This document shows positions 26,808 through 34,454 of a DNA stretch of 64,000 bases, in pieces. The DNA comes from RBG-16-57-11 sp964503145 (GTDB lineage Bacteria; Chloroflexota; Anaerolineae; Anaerolineales; UBA4823). The DNA is taken from assembly GCA_964503145.1 (NCBI GenBank), contig CAZCYV010000005.1:1-64000 (forward strand), read 5' to 3'. Below the pieces are notes generated by a model. It was given only the letters and a program-made list of their open reading frames with translations. It was not told the DNA's origin and did not search any database. The position numbers and the translations under genes are program-made. How positions within the stretch are numbered: the first letter of the stretch is position 1; each line of letters opens with the position of its first letter.

Positions 26808-28637
26808 GTGAAAATTGCTCTGTTAGGCGCCGAGCTTGAAGAGAACCTGGGCTTACGCTATATTGCCTCCTCTCTTGAAGCCCAAAACCACATTGTCAAG
26901 ATCATTCCTTTCAATTCCGAAAGCGATATCCCTTCAGCCGTGTCCAGCTTGATAGATTTTGACCCGCGTATCGCCGGGTTATCAATGGTCTTCACCGGGC
27001 GAGCAAGGGAGTTTTGCCGGCTCGCCCAAGCATTGCGCGATGCAGGCTTTCGCGGCCATATCATTGCCGGCGGTCACTTTGCCTCGCTCAATTGCAGCCA
27101 ATTGCTGACGGACTTTCCGGCGTTTGATTCGGTTGCCCTGGGGGAAGGCGAAGAGTTGATGTGCGCCCTGGCGAGATCGCTGGATGATCTCTCCCGGGTG
27201 ACGGGCTTGTGCTATCGCCGCTCCGATGGATCTTTGGTCACCAACCCCTCGTTGGGAAACCCCGATCGATTAGACGATCTGCCCTTTCCCAAGCGCACCA
27301 CCTTCCACAGCTATTTTGGCAAGCCCATCGCCAGTGTGCTGACCAGCCGCGGCTGCTGGCGCGACTGCGCTTTTTGCAGCATCAACGCCTGGTACAAACA
27401 GGGCGGTGGGAAGAAGTTCCGTGTTCGCAGCGTTGAGAACCTCCTCGAAGAGCTGAAACAACTGTATTTTGAGCATGGCGTGCGTATTTTTAATTTTCAG
27501 GATGACAACTTTTTCCTGCCCAACCCGCAAAAAGCTGTTCTGCGCTTTGCTGCCATTCGGGATGGTTTACATCAAGCCGGAATAGATCAGATTGCCATCG
27601 CTGTCAAAGCCCGTCCGGATAGCATCACGGAAGAATCCATCCGTATCCTGGATGAGCTGGGCCTGTTCCGCGTATTTCTGGGAGTGGAAAACGCCTCTCA
27701 GCGGGGGTTGAACAACCTGAATCGGAGATGCAGCGTTGACCAGGTGCTCAAGGCTCTGGAGATCCTCAACAGCTTTGACGTGCATATCGCCTACAACCTG
27801 CTCATGTTTGAGCCCGACACCACGCTGGATGATATCTTGATCAACCTTCGTTTCATGGAACGCCATATCGAGAATCCCTTCAATTTTTGCCGGGCAGAGG
27901 CTTACGCTGGCACAGGGTTGGAAACCAAGTTGCGCCGCGAAGGGCGCCTGTTAGGAGATTATTTTGGATTTGACTACCGGCTGAAAGACCCACGGTCCGA
28001 GGCGTTTCACCAGATTGCAAATTATGCTTTCTTCGACCGCAACTTTAGCGATTACGGGCTGCATTATTTCAATATGCAGGTGGATTTTTTCTTCCAGTTG
28101 CTGAAGCGCTTTTGGCCGGAGCTTGTCTCTCAGACGATGCGCAGCCTGGTGCGCAACTTCATCAAACGGACAAACCTGGACACCTACGAATGCTTGAGCC
28201 AGATCTATGACTTTGTCGCGTGTAATGTTGCTGCCGATAAGGAATTGGACATCGCCGCGATCAGCAATTTTGCCCGCAGGATGCGTTTGCAGGTGGATGA
28301 GCGCAGCCGCGTGTTGCACCAGCAGGGTGAAGAGATCCTGCGATGGCTGACAGAAAACTATGAAGCCGGGCGACAAATCCCCCCGCCAATTCAGATTTAT
28401 TCATCCGCGCAAGCTTCTTGGATGCCTTCTGACGCCACATTCGCCGAAGCGCCATTCCTGGCGATCCATCCCGTGCCCTATCGCGGCTTGGAAAACCTGG
28501 AAAACCTTGAGTTTGTCCGGCCTGGAGAAAATTTGGACGATTGGTTTGGAGTGGCTCCTGTGCCCATTCCCTATACTGAGTTCAAAAAGAGAGAGGCAAA
28601 GTCTGCTGAAAAGCAAAATCCGCCCATATTATCTTGA
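26808..28637 (+). CDS. B12-binding-like radical SAM protein
   Basis: A 609-residue protein. Residues 1-150 form a cobalamin-binding-like Rossmann domain (IIAGGHFASLN, ALGEGEELM), but the DxHxxG cobalt-ligand motif is absent. The radical SAM domain has C183-x3-C187-x2-C190 (RGCWRDCAFCSINAW) for the 4Fe-4S cluster, plus RIFNFQDDNFFLP and VFLGVENASQRGLNNLNR. About 200 further residues at the C-terminus (from about 410) are unrecognised. It starts with GTG at 26808 behind GGGGAGG. It is followed after 61 bases by the EPAH-repeat gene under one promoter, so the two probably work together; the reaction is unknown. Confidence 0.88.
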   Translation: MKIALLGAELEENLGLRYIASSLEAQNHIVKIIPFNSESDIPSAVSSLIDFDPRIAGLSMVFTGRAREFCRLAQALRDAGFRGHIIAGGHFASLNCSQLLTDFPAFDSVALGEGEELMCALARSLDDLSRVTGLCYRRSDGSLVTNPSLGNPDRLDDLPFPKRTTFHSYFGKPIASVLTSRGCWRDCAFCSINAWYKQGGGKKFRVRSVENLLEELKQLYFEHGVRIFNFQDDNFFLPNPQKAVLRFAAIRDGLHQAGIDQIAIAVKARPDSITEESIRILDELGLFRVFLGVENASQRGLNNLNRRCSVDQVLKALEILNSFDVHIAYNLLMFEPDTTLDDILINLRFMERHIENPFNFCRAEAYAGTGLETKLRREGRLLGDYFGFDYRLKDPRSEAFHQIANYAFFDRNFSDYGLHYFNMQVDFFFQLLKRFWPELVSQTMRSLVRNFIKRTNLDTYECLSQIYDFVACNVAADKELDIAAISNFARRMRLQVDERSRVLHQQGEEILRWLTENYEAGRQIPPPIQIYSSAQASWMPSDATFAEAPFLAIHPVPYRGLENLENLEFVRPGENLDDWFGVAPVPIPYTEFKKREAKSAEKQNPPILS

Positions 28638-28698
28638 GGCTGGGCCATAAAGAAAAGGAAAGAAAAGTAGCAACCTTGAGCTGAGAAAGGAAAGAATC

Positions 28699-29391
28699 AT
28701 GAAAGCAGAAACCTTTGCGAAACTACGTGATTGGGTGGAGCCTGCTCACCCGATGATTGTCGAGCGCTACGACGACTTGCTGACCATCTACCGCTTTATT
28801 CGGGAGAAACACCAGGATACCATTGACAGGCTGTTCGACGAAGTGGCGCGCCAGATCGGCTATATCGTCACTTCAACCGTGCCGGTGATGCTCGAATTTG
28901 CCGAGGATGGCAAACTCAAGGATGTGGAGATCGGCGCAGAGCATCTGCGCGGCACCCTGTTTGAGAAGATTGTCAGCGTGCTGCAACCAGGGGAAAAGCT
29001 GCCGGTGCGAGCTGGAAAATTCAACCTGTACTTGATCTGGTTCAACGCTCTCAAGCTGCGCCTGCGCAAGGACTGGGTAGAGCCTGCCCACTTCCGCCAG
29101 CAAATCATGTTCGAGCGCTTGCGGGAACAGGTGGCAGCGGCCGAGGTGCAGTGGGAGGTGCGCGAACCGGCCCATTGGTTCGATCCTGGCACTCGCCTGG
29201 TGCCGGACGACATCATGATCATCTCTGTGTTGGATGAGGTTTACCCGGAGCTGCGCCTGGCGGATCGAGTGGCATTTTATCGCTACGCCGGTAAAATCAA
29301 AATACCCCCGGATGTCATGGAACCAGCCCATTTCCGCAGGGGTGACCTTGAGCAACTTTACGAACGGCTGAGGATTTTATTGGAGAAATAG
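28699..29391 (+). CDS. Unrecognised protein with four EPAH motifs, partner of the radical SAM protein
   Basis: A 230-residue soluble protein, mostly helical and charged. The tetrapeptide EPAH occurs four times: residues 14-17 (DWVEPAHPM), 128-131 (DWVEPAHFRQ), 156-159 (EVREPAHWFD) and 208-211 (DVMEPAHFRR). Copies 2 and 4 share a longer pattern, EPAHFR followed by an ERLR helix. Codons differ among copies (GAG CCT GCT CAC; GAG CCT GCC CAC; GAA CCG GCC CAT; GAA CCA GCC CAT), so the motif is kept at protein level and not by recent DNA duplication. No family recognised. It could be a modification substrate of the radical SAM enzyme, or the His/Glu motifs could bind metal or cofactor; both are inference. 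AGGAAAG precedes the ATG. Confidence 0.8.
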   Translation: MKAETFAKLRDWVEPAHPMIVERYDDLLTIYRFIREKHQDTIDRLFDEVARQIGYIVTSTVPVMLEFAEDGKLKDVEIGAEHLRGTLFEKIVSVLQPGEKLPVRAGKFNLYLIWFNALKLRLRKDWVEPAHFRQQIMFERLREQVAAAEVQWEVREPAHWFDPGTRLVPDDIMIISVLDEVYPELRLADRVAFYRYAGKIKIPPDVMEPAHFRRGDLEQLYERLRILLEK

Positions 29392-29567
29392 CGAGCTGCT
29401 TTCCACAGGCAAAGCATCAATGCTGGCGGATTGGCATTCAGCCGGTTAACACGCCAGCAGGGCGTTGACCAGCCCTTTGGGAGCGGTTTCTTTTTGCGCG
29501 CCTGTCTGTGCCTGACCCGCGGCCTCCACCCAGGGATCTGCTGCCTCCGGAATGGCCGCAGAAACCC
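29392..29567. other. Intergenic stretch without a supported gene
   Basis: Between the EPAH gene and the next promoter. On the minus strand a short open stretch reads PEAADPWVEAAGQAQ ... KGLVNALLAC and stops, but it has no start codon or upstream signal; it may be a fragment of an old gene. Nothing else seen. Confidence 0.3.
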
Positions 29568-29597
29568 TTGACGAAAACCCACGGAGAATGGTAGACT
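29568..29597 (+). promoter_or_regulatory. Promoter of the rsgA-RNHCP leader transcript
   Basis: TTGACG (29568-29573), 18-base spacer, TAGACT (29592-29597). Expected start near 29604, about 300 bases before rsgA. Confidence 0.7.
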
Positions 29598-29638
29598 ATG
29601 GCTCTGTTAAGAACAAATTAAGAAAGGAGGCGCGCTTT

Positions 29639-29704
29639 ATGTTAAATCAAGTCGTTGTGCTTGTCCCCCAAGCTGCATGGGCGCGCCTGCTCTGCGAAGG
29701 CTGA
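29639..29704 (+). CDS. 21-residue leader peptide upstream of rsgA
   Basis: An ATG at 29639 with an ideal AAGGAGG (29624-29630) eight bases upstream opens a 21-codon frame, MLNQVVVLVPQAAWA then RLLCEG, ending in TGA at 29702-29704. The site is much stronger than that of rsgA itself. The position, just after a good promoter and ahead of two intrinsic terminators, is the layout of ribosome-sensing attenuators. The Val-Val-Val-Leu-Val-Pro stretch could be where a ribosome stalls. No other coding purpose is apparent. Confidence 0.65.
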   Translation: MLNQVVVLVPQAAWARLLCEG

Positions 29705-29746
29705 GGCCGGTTCCTTGAGTTGATCCAGGACATTCGACAGTCATCG

Positions 29747-29778
29747 GCCACGGGCGCACCCATGCCCCGTGGCTTTTT
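29747..29778 (+). terminator. Leader terminator 1 (attenuator)
   Basis: GCCACGGG (29747-29754) pairs with CCCGTGGC (29766-29773), then five Ts. The flanking CGACAG (29735-29740) and CTGTCG (29792-29797) can also pair around it, so an alternative fold exists. Confidence 0.75.
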
Positions 29779-29841
29779 GATTCCCGCCGCGCTGTCGTTG
29801 CGCGCCGGTCGCGAATCGTCTGCATGATACCTGTCCTTGCT

Positions 29842-29878
29842 GCCAGCCACGGGAGATGACCTGTGGCTGGCGCTTTTT
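29842..29878 (+). terminator. Leader terminator 2 (attenuator)
   Basis: GCCAGCCAC (29842-29850) pairs with GTGGCTGGC (29863-29871), followed by GCTTTTT. It ends 28 bases before the rsgA start. Two intrinsic terminators in tandem inside a leader point to transcription attenuation. Confidence 0.8.
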
Positions 29879-29905
29879 GTCCGTAGAACATAAGGAACCT
29901 CAGCC

Positions 29906-30979
29906 TTGAACAATTTAGATGTTTCTGACGACCCCCTGGCCTTGGGCGACCATGAAGCAGATCTATCTCATCAGCCCGATGAAGGCGAGATCGGCGTCGT
30001 CTATAAAAAGAATATCGGCAGTGCTGTGGTGCACGCCAATGGGCGCGTGATCGTGTGCAGCCTGTCGAACCGTTTGCGCAAACTGCTCATCTATGACGAA
30101 TCGGATGGCGGGAGCGGTCACCGCACGGTGCGCCAGGTCAAGAGCCTGGCGCGCGGCGACCCCCTGGCAGTGGGCGACCGCGTGCGTTTCGTCCGCGCCG
30201 GCGAGGCGCAGGGCATGATTATCGAGGTGTTGCCGCGGCGCAGCCAGATGGCGCGCCGCTCGGCGGTGCCCATGCCCGACGCACGCCCTTTCGAGCAGGT
30301 GATCGTAGCCAACCTGGATCAGGTGGTGCCGGTTTTCTCGGCCGCACAACCGACGCCGAAGTGGGCTTTGCTCGACCGTTACCTGGTCTCGGCAGAGGCC
30401 AGCGGCCTGCCAGCATTGATCTGCATCACCAAGCTCGACCTGGCTCGTGGGCGGGATGGGGCGATCGACCCGGCCCTGGCGGATGCTCTCCAAATCTATC
30501 GCCAGATCGGCTATCCGGTGTTGTTCACCAGCGCTCGCACCGGCGAGGGCCTGCAGGATCTGCGCGCTGCCCTGCGGGGGCGCGTTTCGGCTTTCCTGGG
30601 CAAATCGGGTGTGGGGAAGACCTCCCTGCTCAACGCGTTGCAGCCGGGCCTGGGGCTGCGCGTCAACCAGGTGAATGAGCGAACCGGCAAAGGTAAGCAC
30701 ACCACCACCAACCCGGAGATGTTCTCTCTGGACGAGGTGGAACCGACGGCGATCGTGGATACTCCGGGCATCCGCGAGTTTGGTTTTTGGGATGTGGACG
30801 GCGAAGACCTGGCGTCCTATTTCCCGGAGATGCGCCCGCTGGTGGGGCGTTGTCGCTTCGGGTTGGACTGTCGCCACGACGAGGAGCCGGGCTGCGCCAT
30901 TCGCAAAGCCGTCACCGCCGGGGAAATCAGTCCCTATCGTTACCGCAGCTACTGCGTGCTGAGAGCGGAGGTCGGATGA
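29906..30979 (+). CDS. rsgA: Ribosome small-subunit-dependent GTPase A
   Basis: A 357-residue circularly permuted GTPase that helps mature or check the 30S subunit. Order: N-terminal OB-fold with a longer than usual acidic N-terminus (about 30 residues), G4 (ITKLDLA), G1 (FLGKSGVGKTSLLNAL), GKGKHTTT, G3 (IVDTPGIREFGFW), and the zinc segment CRFGLDCRHDEEPGC. It starts at TTG 29906, with AAGGAA eight bases before. The leader with two terminators implies expression only when transcription reads through, perhaps when ribosomes are stressed. Its TGA overlaps the ATG of the RNHCP gene. Confidence 0.92.
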   Translation: MNNLDVSDDPLALGDHEADLSHQPDEGEIGVVYKKNIGSAVVHANGRVIVCSLSNRLRKLLIYDESDGGSGHRTVRQVKSLARGDPLAVGDRVRFVRAGEAQGMIIEVLPRRSQMARRSAVPMPDARPFEQVIVANLDQVVPVFSAAQPTPKWALLDRYLVSAEASGLPALICITKLDLARGRDGAIDPALADALQIYRQIGYPVLFTSARTGEGLQDLRAALRGRVSAFLGKSGVGKTSLLNALQPGLGLRVNQVNERTGKGKHTTTNPEMFSLDEVEPTAIVDTPGIREFGFWDVDGEDLASYFPEMRPLVGRCRFGLDCRHDEEPGCAIRKAVTAGEISPYRYRSYCVLRAEVG

Positions 30980-31461
30980 ATCTGCGGGGAAACTCGCGGC
31001 GCGTCTTGTGGGAGCGCAAGGCCTTGCGCTCCCACGCTGACGGCGGCTTTGTCTGTAAGCATTGCGGCCAGTATGTTTCGTCTGCCTGGCCGATAGCGGG
31101 CGTGCGCCACCGCAACCACTGTCCTTACTGCCTGCATTCGCGCCACCTGGATTTATGGCAGGCCGGGGATCGCCTGTCTGCCTGCAAGGGCGACATGCGA
31201 CCGGTTGGGCTGACTTTCAAGCGCCTTCGCAAGAAGTACGGTGGAGCATGGGGTGAACTGATGTTGGTGCATCGTTGTCAGGCATGCGGGAAGATCTCTG
31301 CCAACCGCGTCGCTGCAGATGATGACAGCGCCGCGTTGCTGGCGCTGCTCGATCAATCGTCTTCCCTGGCAACTCCTGAGGCTGCCGACATCCAACTGCT
31401 TGGCCCTGCCGATATCGCCGACGTGCGGATACAGTTGTATGGTCGAAATCGATCCTGCTGA
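30976..31461 (+). CDS. RNHCP-domain zinc-ribbon protein
   Basis: A 161-residue protein with the RNHCP signature: FVCKHCGQYV, VRHRNHCPYCLHSRHLD (the RNHCP motif, about residues 48-64) and HRCQACGKISANRVAADD. The CxxC pairs should bind zinc. Function unknown; it follows rsgA with an ATGA overlap, which suggests a link to the ribosome. Members often sit beside rsgA (from memory). The C-terminal 40 residues are variable. Confidence 0.85.
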   Translation: MNLRGNSRRVLWERKALRSHADGGFVCKHCGQYVSSAWPIAGVRHRNHCPYCLHSRHLDLWQAGDRLSACKGDMRPVGLTFKRLRKKYGGAWGELMLVHRCQACGKISANRVAADDDSAALLALLDQSSSLATPEAADIQLLGPADIADVRIQLYGRNRSC

Positions 31462-31513
31462 AAATTGCAGAAATCCGTCTGCTCGATATTGGCATAGAAT
31501 TTGCAACAAAGTG

Positions 31514-31522
31514 TGCTATGAT
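31514..31522 (+). promoter_or_regulatory. Extended -10 box for the CNB-TPR gene
   Basis: TGC-TATGAT, 57 bases before the ATG at 31579; no clear -35. Confidence 0.4.
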
Positions 31523-31578
31523 AGCGCAATCCGCTTAACACGTATTGCATTCAGCCGCTATGGAACCCGTCTGAACCG

Positions 31579-32919
31579 ATGTCGCAACCTGCCGCACCCG
31601 ACCTGAGCCGCCTGCCCCTGTTTGCCGACCTGCCGTCTGATGCGCGGCAACGCTTGCAGGCCTGCCTGACCCCGCGTGAAGTCCCTGCCGACGAGGAATT
31701 GATCAAGTTTGGGAACCGCGGCGATTGGCTCGCCATCGTCGAGCGGGGGCTGGTTTGCCTGGAAGGCGCCGACGGCCGGCTGCAGAGCGTGGGCGCCGGC
31801 GGCAGCTTCGGGGAGGCAATGCTGCGCTACGGCGTTCCCAGCGCGTTCTCTGCCCGGACTCTGGCCCCGACGACCTTGTGGATGCTCCGCCGGGCGGACT
31901 GGCTGGCGCTGCGCCAGAATCCGCTTGCTCAAAGCCGGGAAGACGCCCCTGAAGCGGCCTCTCCGACCGCCGCTCATTCTCGCATTGTCTCATCTGCGGA
32001 CAAGACTCCCATCCGCTATCGGTCGCCCTTAAGGCTGCTGTTCCTGGCTTCCCTGGCGTTGGCGCTGCTGATCGCCGCGCCGTGGTTGACGGCGGCGGGC
32101 GGCGGCTGGCTGGCGCTGCAGCTTCTGGATGCCCGGCGCCCGCAAGAGGCCGCCGGTGTGCTGAGGCTGGCGCTGATGGCGCAGCCCAATTCGGCCACCC
32201 TGCACGACACTTACGGCTACCTGTTGTTTCGCCAGGGCAACCTGGAAGCTGCTCGGGCTGAATTCGAGCAGGCGTTGCGGCTGGAGCCGGAGCTGGCCTC
32301 GGCGCTGAACAACCTGGGAGTGACTTTGCTGGCCGCCGGTCATCCGGATCGGGCGTTGGCGTATCTTGAACAGGCCAGCGCGCTGGATCCGGGCGATGCA
32401 ACCCTGCAGGCCAACCTGGGCGACGCCCACCTGGCCGGCGGCGACCGCGAATCGGCGATGGCGGCCTACCAGCGCGCATTTGCCCTGGATCCGGCTTTGT
32501 GGAGCGCCCGCTCCCGCTGGGCGATCCTGGCCTTGCAGCGCGGCGACCTGCAGGCCGCCCGTCAGGCGTTGCAGGAAGTGATCCTTTCTCGACCGCAGGA
32601 TGCCCAGGCGCAACTCGGGCTGGGGGTGATCGCCTGGCGCGAAGGCCGCCTGGAGGCGGCGATCGAGCACCTGCAATCCGCCCGCCGGGCTGATCCGGGC
32701 GACCCCGTGGCGCGGCTGTACCTGGGCCTGGCTTTGCAGGCGGCCGATCAGCCGGAGAAAGCGGTGTTGGAGTTCGAGCAGGCGTTAGCGCTCAGCCAGG
32801 AATTGGCCGTGCAGAACCTGGCGCGGGAGCATTTGCTCACGCTGTATCAGGCGGTGTATGCGCCGAAACCTGCGCCAGGCGCCAGCGTGGAAGGAGGTGA
32901 GGGGCTTCCCACGCCGTGA
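31579..32919 (+). CDS. Cyclic-nucleotide-binding-like / TPR membrane protein
   Basis: A 446-residue protein. Residues 8-115 look like a CRP-type cNMP-binding domain (LSRLPLFADLPSDARQRL, GGSFGEAMLRYG), without a clear phosphate-binding arginine in the usual RTA(S) position: SAFSARTLAP may serve. A single membrane helix follows (about 154-176). The rest is a run of TPR repeats (GYLLFRQGNLEAARAEFEQAL, NLGVTLLAAGHPDRALAYLEQ, RRADPGDPVARLYLG). TPRs should mediate protein contacts across the membrane from the sensor domain. No DNA-binding domain. Function unknown. Confidence 0.75.
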   Translation: MSQPAAPDLSRLPLFADLPSDARQRLQACLTPREVPADEELIKFGNRGDWLAIVERGLVCLEGADGRLQSVGAGGSFGEAMLRYGVPSAFSARTLAPTTLWMLRRADWLALRQNPLAQSREDAPEAASPTAAHSRIVSSADKTPIRYRSPLRLLFLASLALALLIAAPWLTAAGGGWLALQLLDARRPQEAAGVLRLALMAQPNSATLHDTYGYLLFRQGNLEAARAEFEQALRLEPELASALNNLGVTLLAAGHPDRALAYLEQASALDPGDATLQANLGDAHLAGGDRESAMAAYQRAFALDPALWSARSRWAILALQRGDLQAARQALQEVILSRPQDAQAQLGLGVIAWREGRLEAAIEHLQSARRADPGDPVARLYLGLALQAADQPEKAVLEFEQALALSQELAVQNLAREHLLTLYQAVYAPKPAPGASVEGGEGLPTP

Positions 32920-33040
32920 CGCGGGCCGAAGTGGGTGTTCCAAAGCGACGATCTTTGATACCGGGAAAGTCAATCTGATGGGAAAAGCGCCGCTACCTGC
33001 GGTGCACACTTCAATGCTCAGTGAGGAGGATTGTTGGATC

Positions 33041-33466
33041 ATGAAAGCTCGATTAACCCTTACCCTGTTGGTGGCGCTGATACTGGCAGCCATGCCGCTG
33101 TTCCAGGTTCAGGCGCAGAACGGCGCCTGGTACTACTGCAGCGCCACGCGCACTTCGGGCGGAACGGGAACGTACTACGATCCGTGGGCGTGCAGCGATG
33201 AGGCCCAGTTGGCCACGGTGACCGATACCATCTGCCGCCTTGGCGGGGGTACGCTGTTTCGCATCTATACCGGCTACTATGTCATCTACTACGTGAACTA
33301 CACGCCGAACGGCTGCCAGGTGGTCCCGGATGGGGAATACCCGGGCGATCCGCCCAACACCGGCCCGGATTTGCCCACCCCGCTGATCATCGGCGGTGTG
33401 GTTTCGGCAGGGCTGCTGCTGGTGGCGGCCGGTCTGCTGCTGCGTCGCAAGAGCGCTGCGGCATAA
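33041..33466 (+). CDS. Small secreted protein with C-terminal anchor, likely sortase substrate
   Basis: A 141-residue protein: Sec signal peptide (LTLTLLVALILAAMPLFQVQAQ), an extracellular Tyr/Gly/Cys-rich domain (WYYCSATRTSGGTGTYY, YTGYYVIYYVNYTPNGC; four cysteines), then a tail of the LPXTG class: DLPTP, a hydrophobic helix (LIIGGVVSAGLLLVAAGLLL) and RRKS. The motif is LPTPL, not LPxTG. A sortase gene follows after 19 bases, so this is probably its dedicated substrate. GAGGAGG precedes the ATG at 33041; the frame is open further upstream without homology. Confidence 0.75.
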   Translation: MKARLTLTLLVALILAAMPLFQVQAQNGAWYYCSATRTSGGTGTYYDPWACSDEAQLATVTDTICRLGGGTLFRIYTGYYVIYYVNYTPNGCQVVPDGEYPGDPPNTGPDLPTPLIIGGVVSAGLLLVAAGLLLRRKSAAA

Positions 33467-33485
33467 CGCTTCTTGGGTTGATTCG

Positions 33486-34418
33486 ATGGCGACGAAATCC
33501 GGGGTCAGGCGAGCCTGTCTGAGCGATCTGCTGCTGGCGGCTGGCGCGTTGTTGTTGCTCGGCGCGGCGCTGCTGTGGGGGCGAAACGCGCTGGCAGCGC
33601 AGGAAACTGCCAACCGGCGCTATCTGGCGGCAAGCGTCCCTCTCACCGCGCCGCTGCCGGATGACAACGGCTTCTCGCGGCTGGCTGCCAGCCTGCCCTC
33701 GCCGACCCCGGAGTCGCCTAAGAAGCAGGCTGCGCTCGCCGGAGAGGTTTCCGGTCAAGCAGTCGCGATTGCGGTTTCGTCTGCTGAACCGGCTATCCCC
33801 GTCGCCGCACAGACTGCGACCCCGCTTGTGGGGCAGGAGCCTGGCGCGGTTGAAGCGCTGGCCGCCGCGCCGACAGCCAGCACCTCGGAAGCCGGCGCGC
33901 CGGCCGAAGCGATCTTACCTGCATCGAATCCGATCGTGCATCTGGCGATCCCTGCCCTCAAGGTCAAGCGCGCTGTTGTGCCGGTGGGATTGCGGCCGGA
34001 TGGCAAGGGAGGGCTGGTCTGGGACACCGAGGCGATCTTCGCCACCAACAACCGCCCCGACCTGGTGGGGCATCTCATCGGCTCGGCTTATCCCGGCCAG
34101 GGCGGCAACATCATCCTGATCGGGCACAATTACAACCAGGTGGATTACGGTTGGGAGGGGGTGTTCGTCAACATCAAGAACTTAAAGGCGGGCGATCGCA
34201 TCGTCATCCGCGGCCAGGATGGGAACGAATACACCTATGTCGTCCAATTGGTGAAGCAGGTGCCCTGGCGTTCTAAGAATGCCAAGGAGCTGGAAAAGCA
34301 TTTCAAGTTCTTAGGCCCCTCGACGAGCGAGCGCCTGACCCTGGTGACCTGCGGCGGGGCGAACATCTGGCCTTTCCCGGCGCGGGTGTACGTCGTCGCC
34401 GTGCCTGAAGGCCGCTGA
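33486..34418 (+). CDS. Sortase (transpeptidase)
   Basis: A 310-residue membrane-anchored sortase. N-terminal helix (LLLAAGALLLLGAALLWG), a long Ala/Pro/Thr-rich linker (residues 45-145), and a catalytic domain with the triad His214 (ILIGHNYN), Cys289 (LTLVTCGG) and Arg300 (FPARVYVVAV). It should cleave a C-terminal sorting signal and transfer the protein; the neighbour with the LPTPL tail is the obvious candidate. The acceptor in this (probably atypical) envelope is unknown. Sortase class not assigned with certainty. Confidence 0.88.
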   Translation: MATKSGVRRACLSDLLLAAGALLLLGAALLWGRNALAAQETANRRYLAASVPLTAPLPDDNGFSRLAASLPSPTPESPKKQAALAGEVSGQAVAIAVSSAEPAIPVAAQTATPLVGQEPGAVEALAAAPTASTSEAGAPAEAILPASNPIVHLAIPALKVKRAVVPVGLRPDGKGGLVWDTEAIFATNNRPDLVGHLIGSAYPGQGGNIILIGHNYNQVDYGWEGVFVNIKNLKAGDRIVIRGQDGNEYTYVVQLVKQVPWRSKNAKELEKHFKFLGPSTSERLTLVTCGGANIWPFPARVYVVAVPEGR

Positions 34419-34454
34419 TACTTCTCCTTTAGCGCGCTTCGCGGCGCCAGGAGC

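Noticed and set aside
26808..27260. Functional cobalamin-binding site in the radical SAM protein
   Set aside because: The N-terminal Rossmann-like domain lacks the DxHxxG motif, so cobalamin binding should not be assumed even though a corrinoid uptake operon is nearby.
28738..29331. EPAH repeats as a DNA repeat or recent duplication
   Set aside because: The copies are unevenly spaced and use different synonymous codons; flanking DNA is not similar. The repeat exists only at the protein level.
29358..29582. 74-codon minus-strand ORF after the EPAH gene
   Set aside because: Arg-rich, no motifs, overlaps the EPAH gene end. A different minus-strand frame there looks more protein-like but has no start codon, so neither is called.
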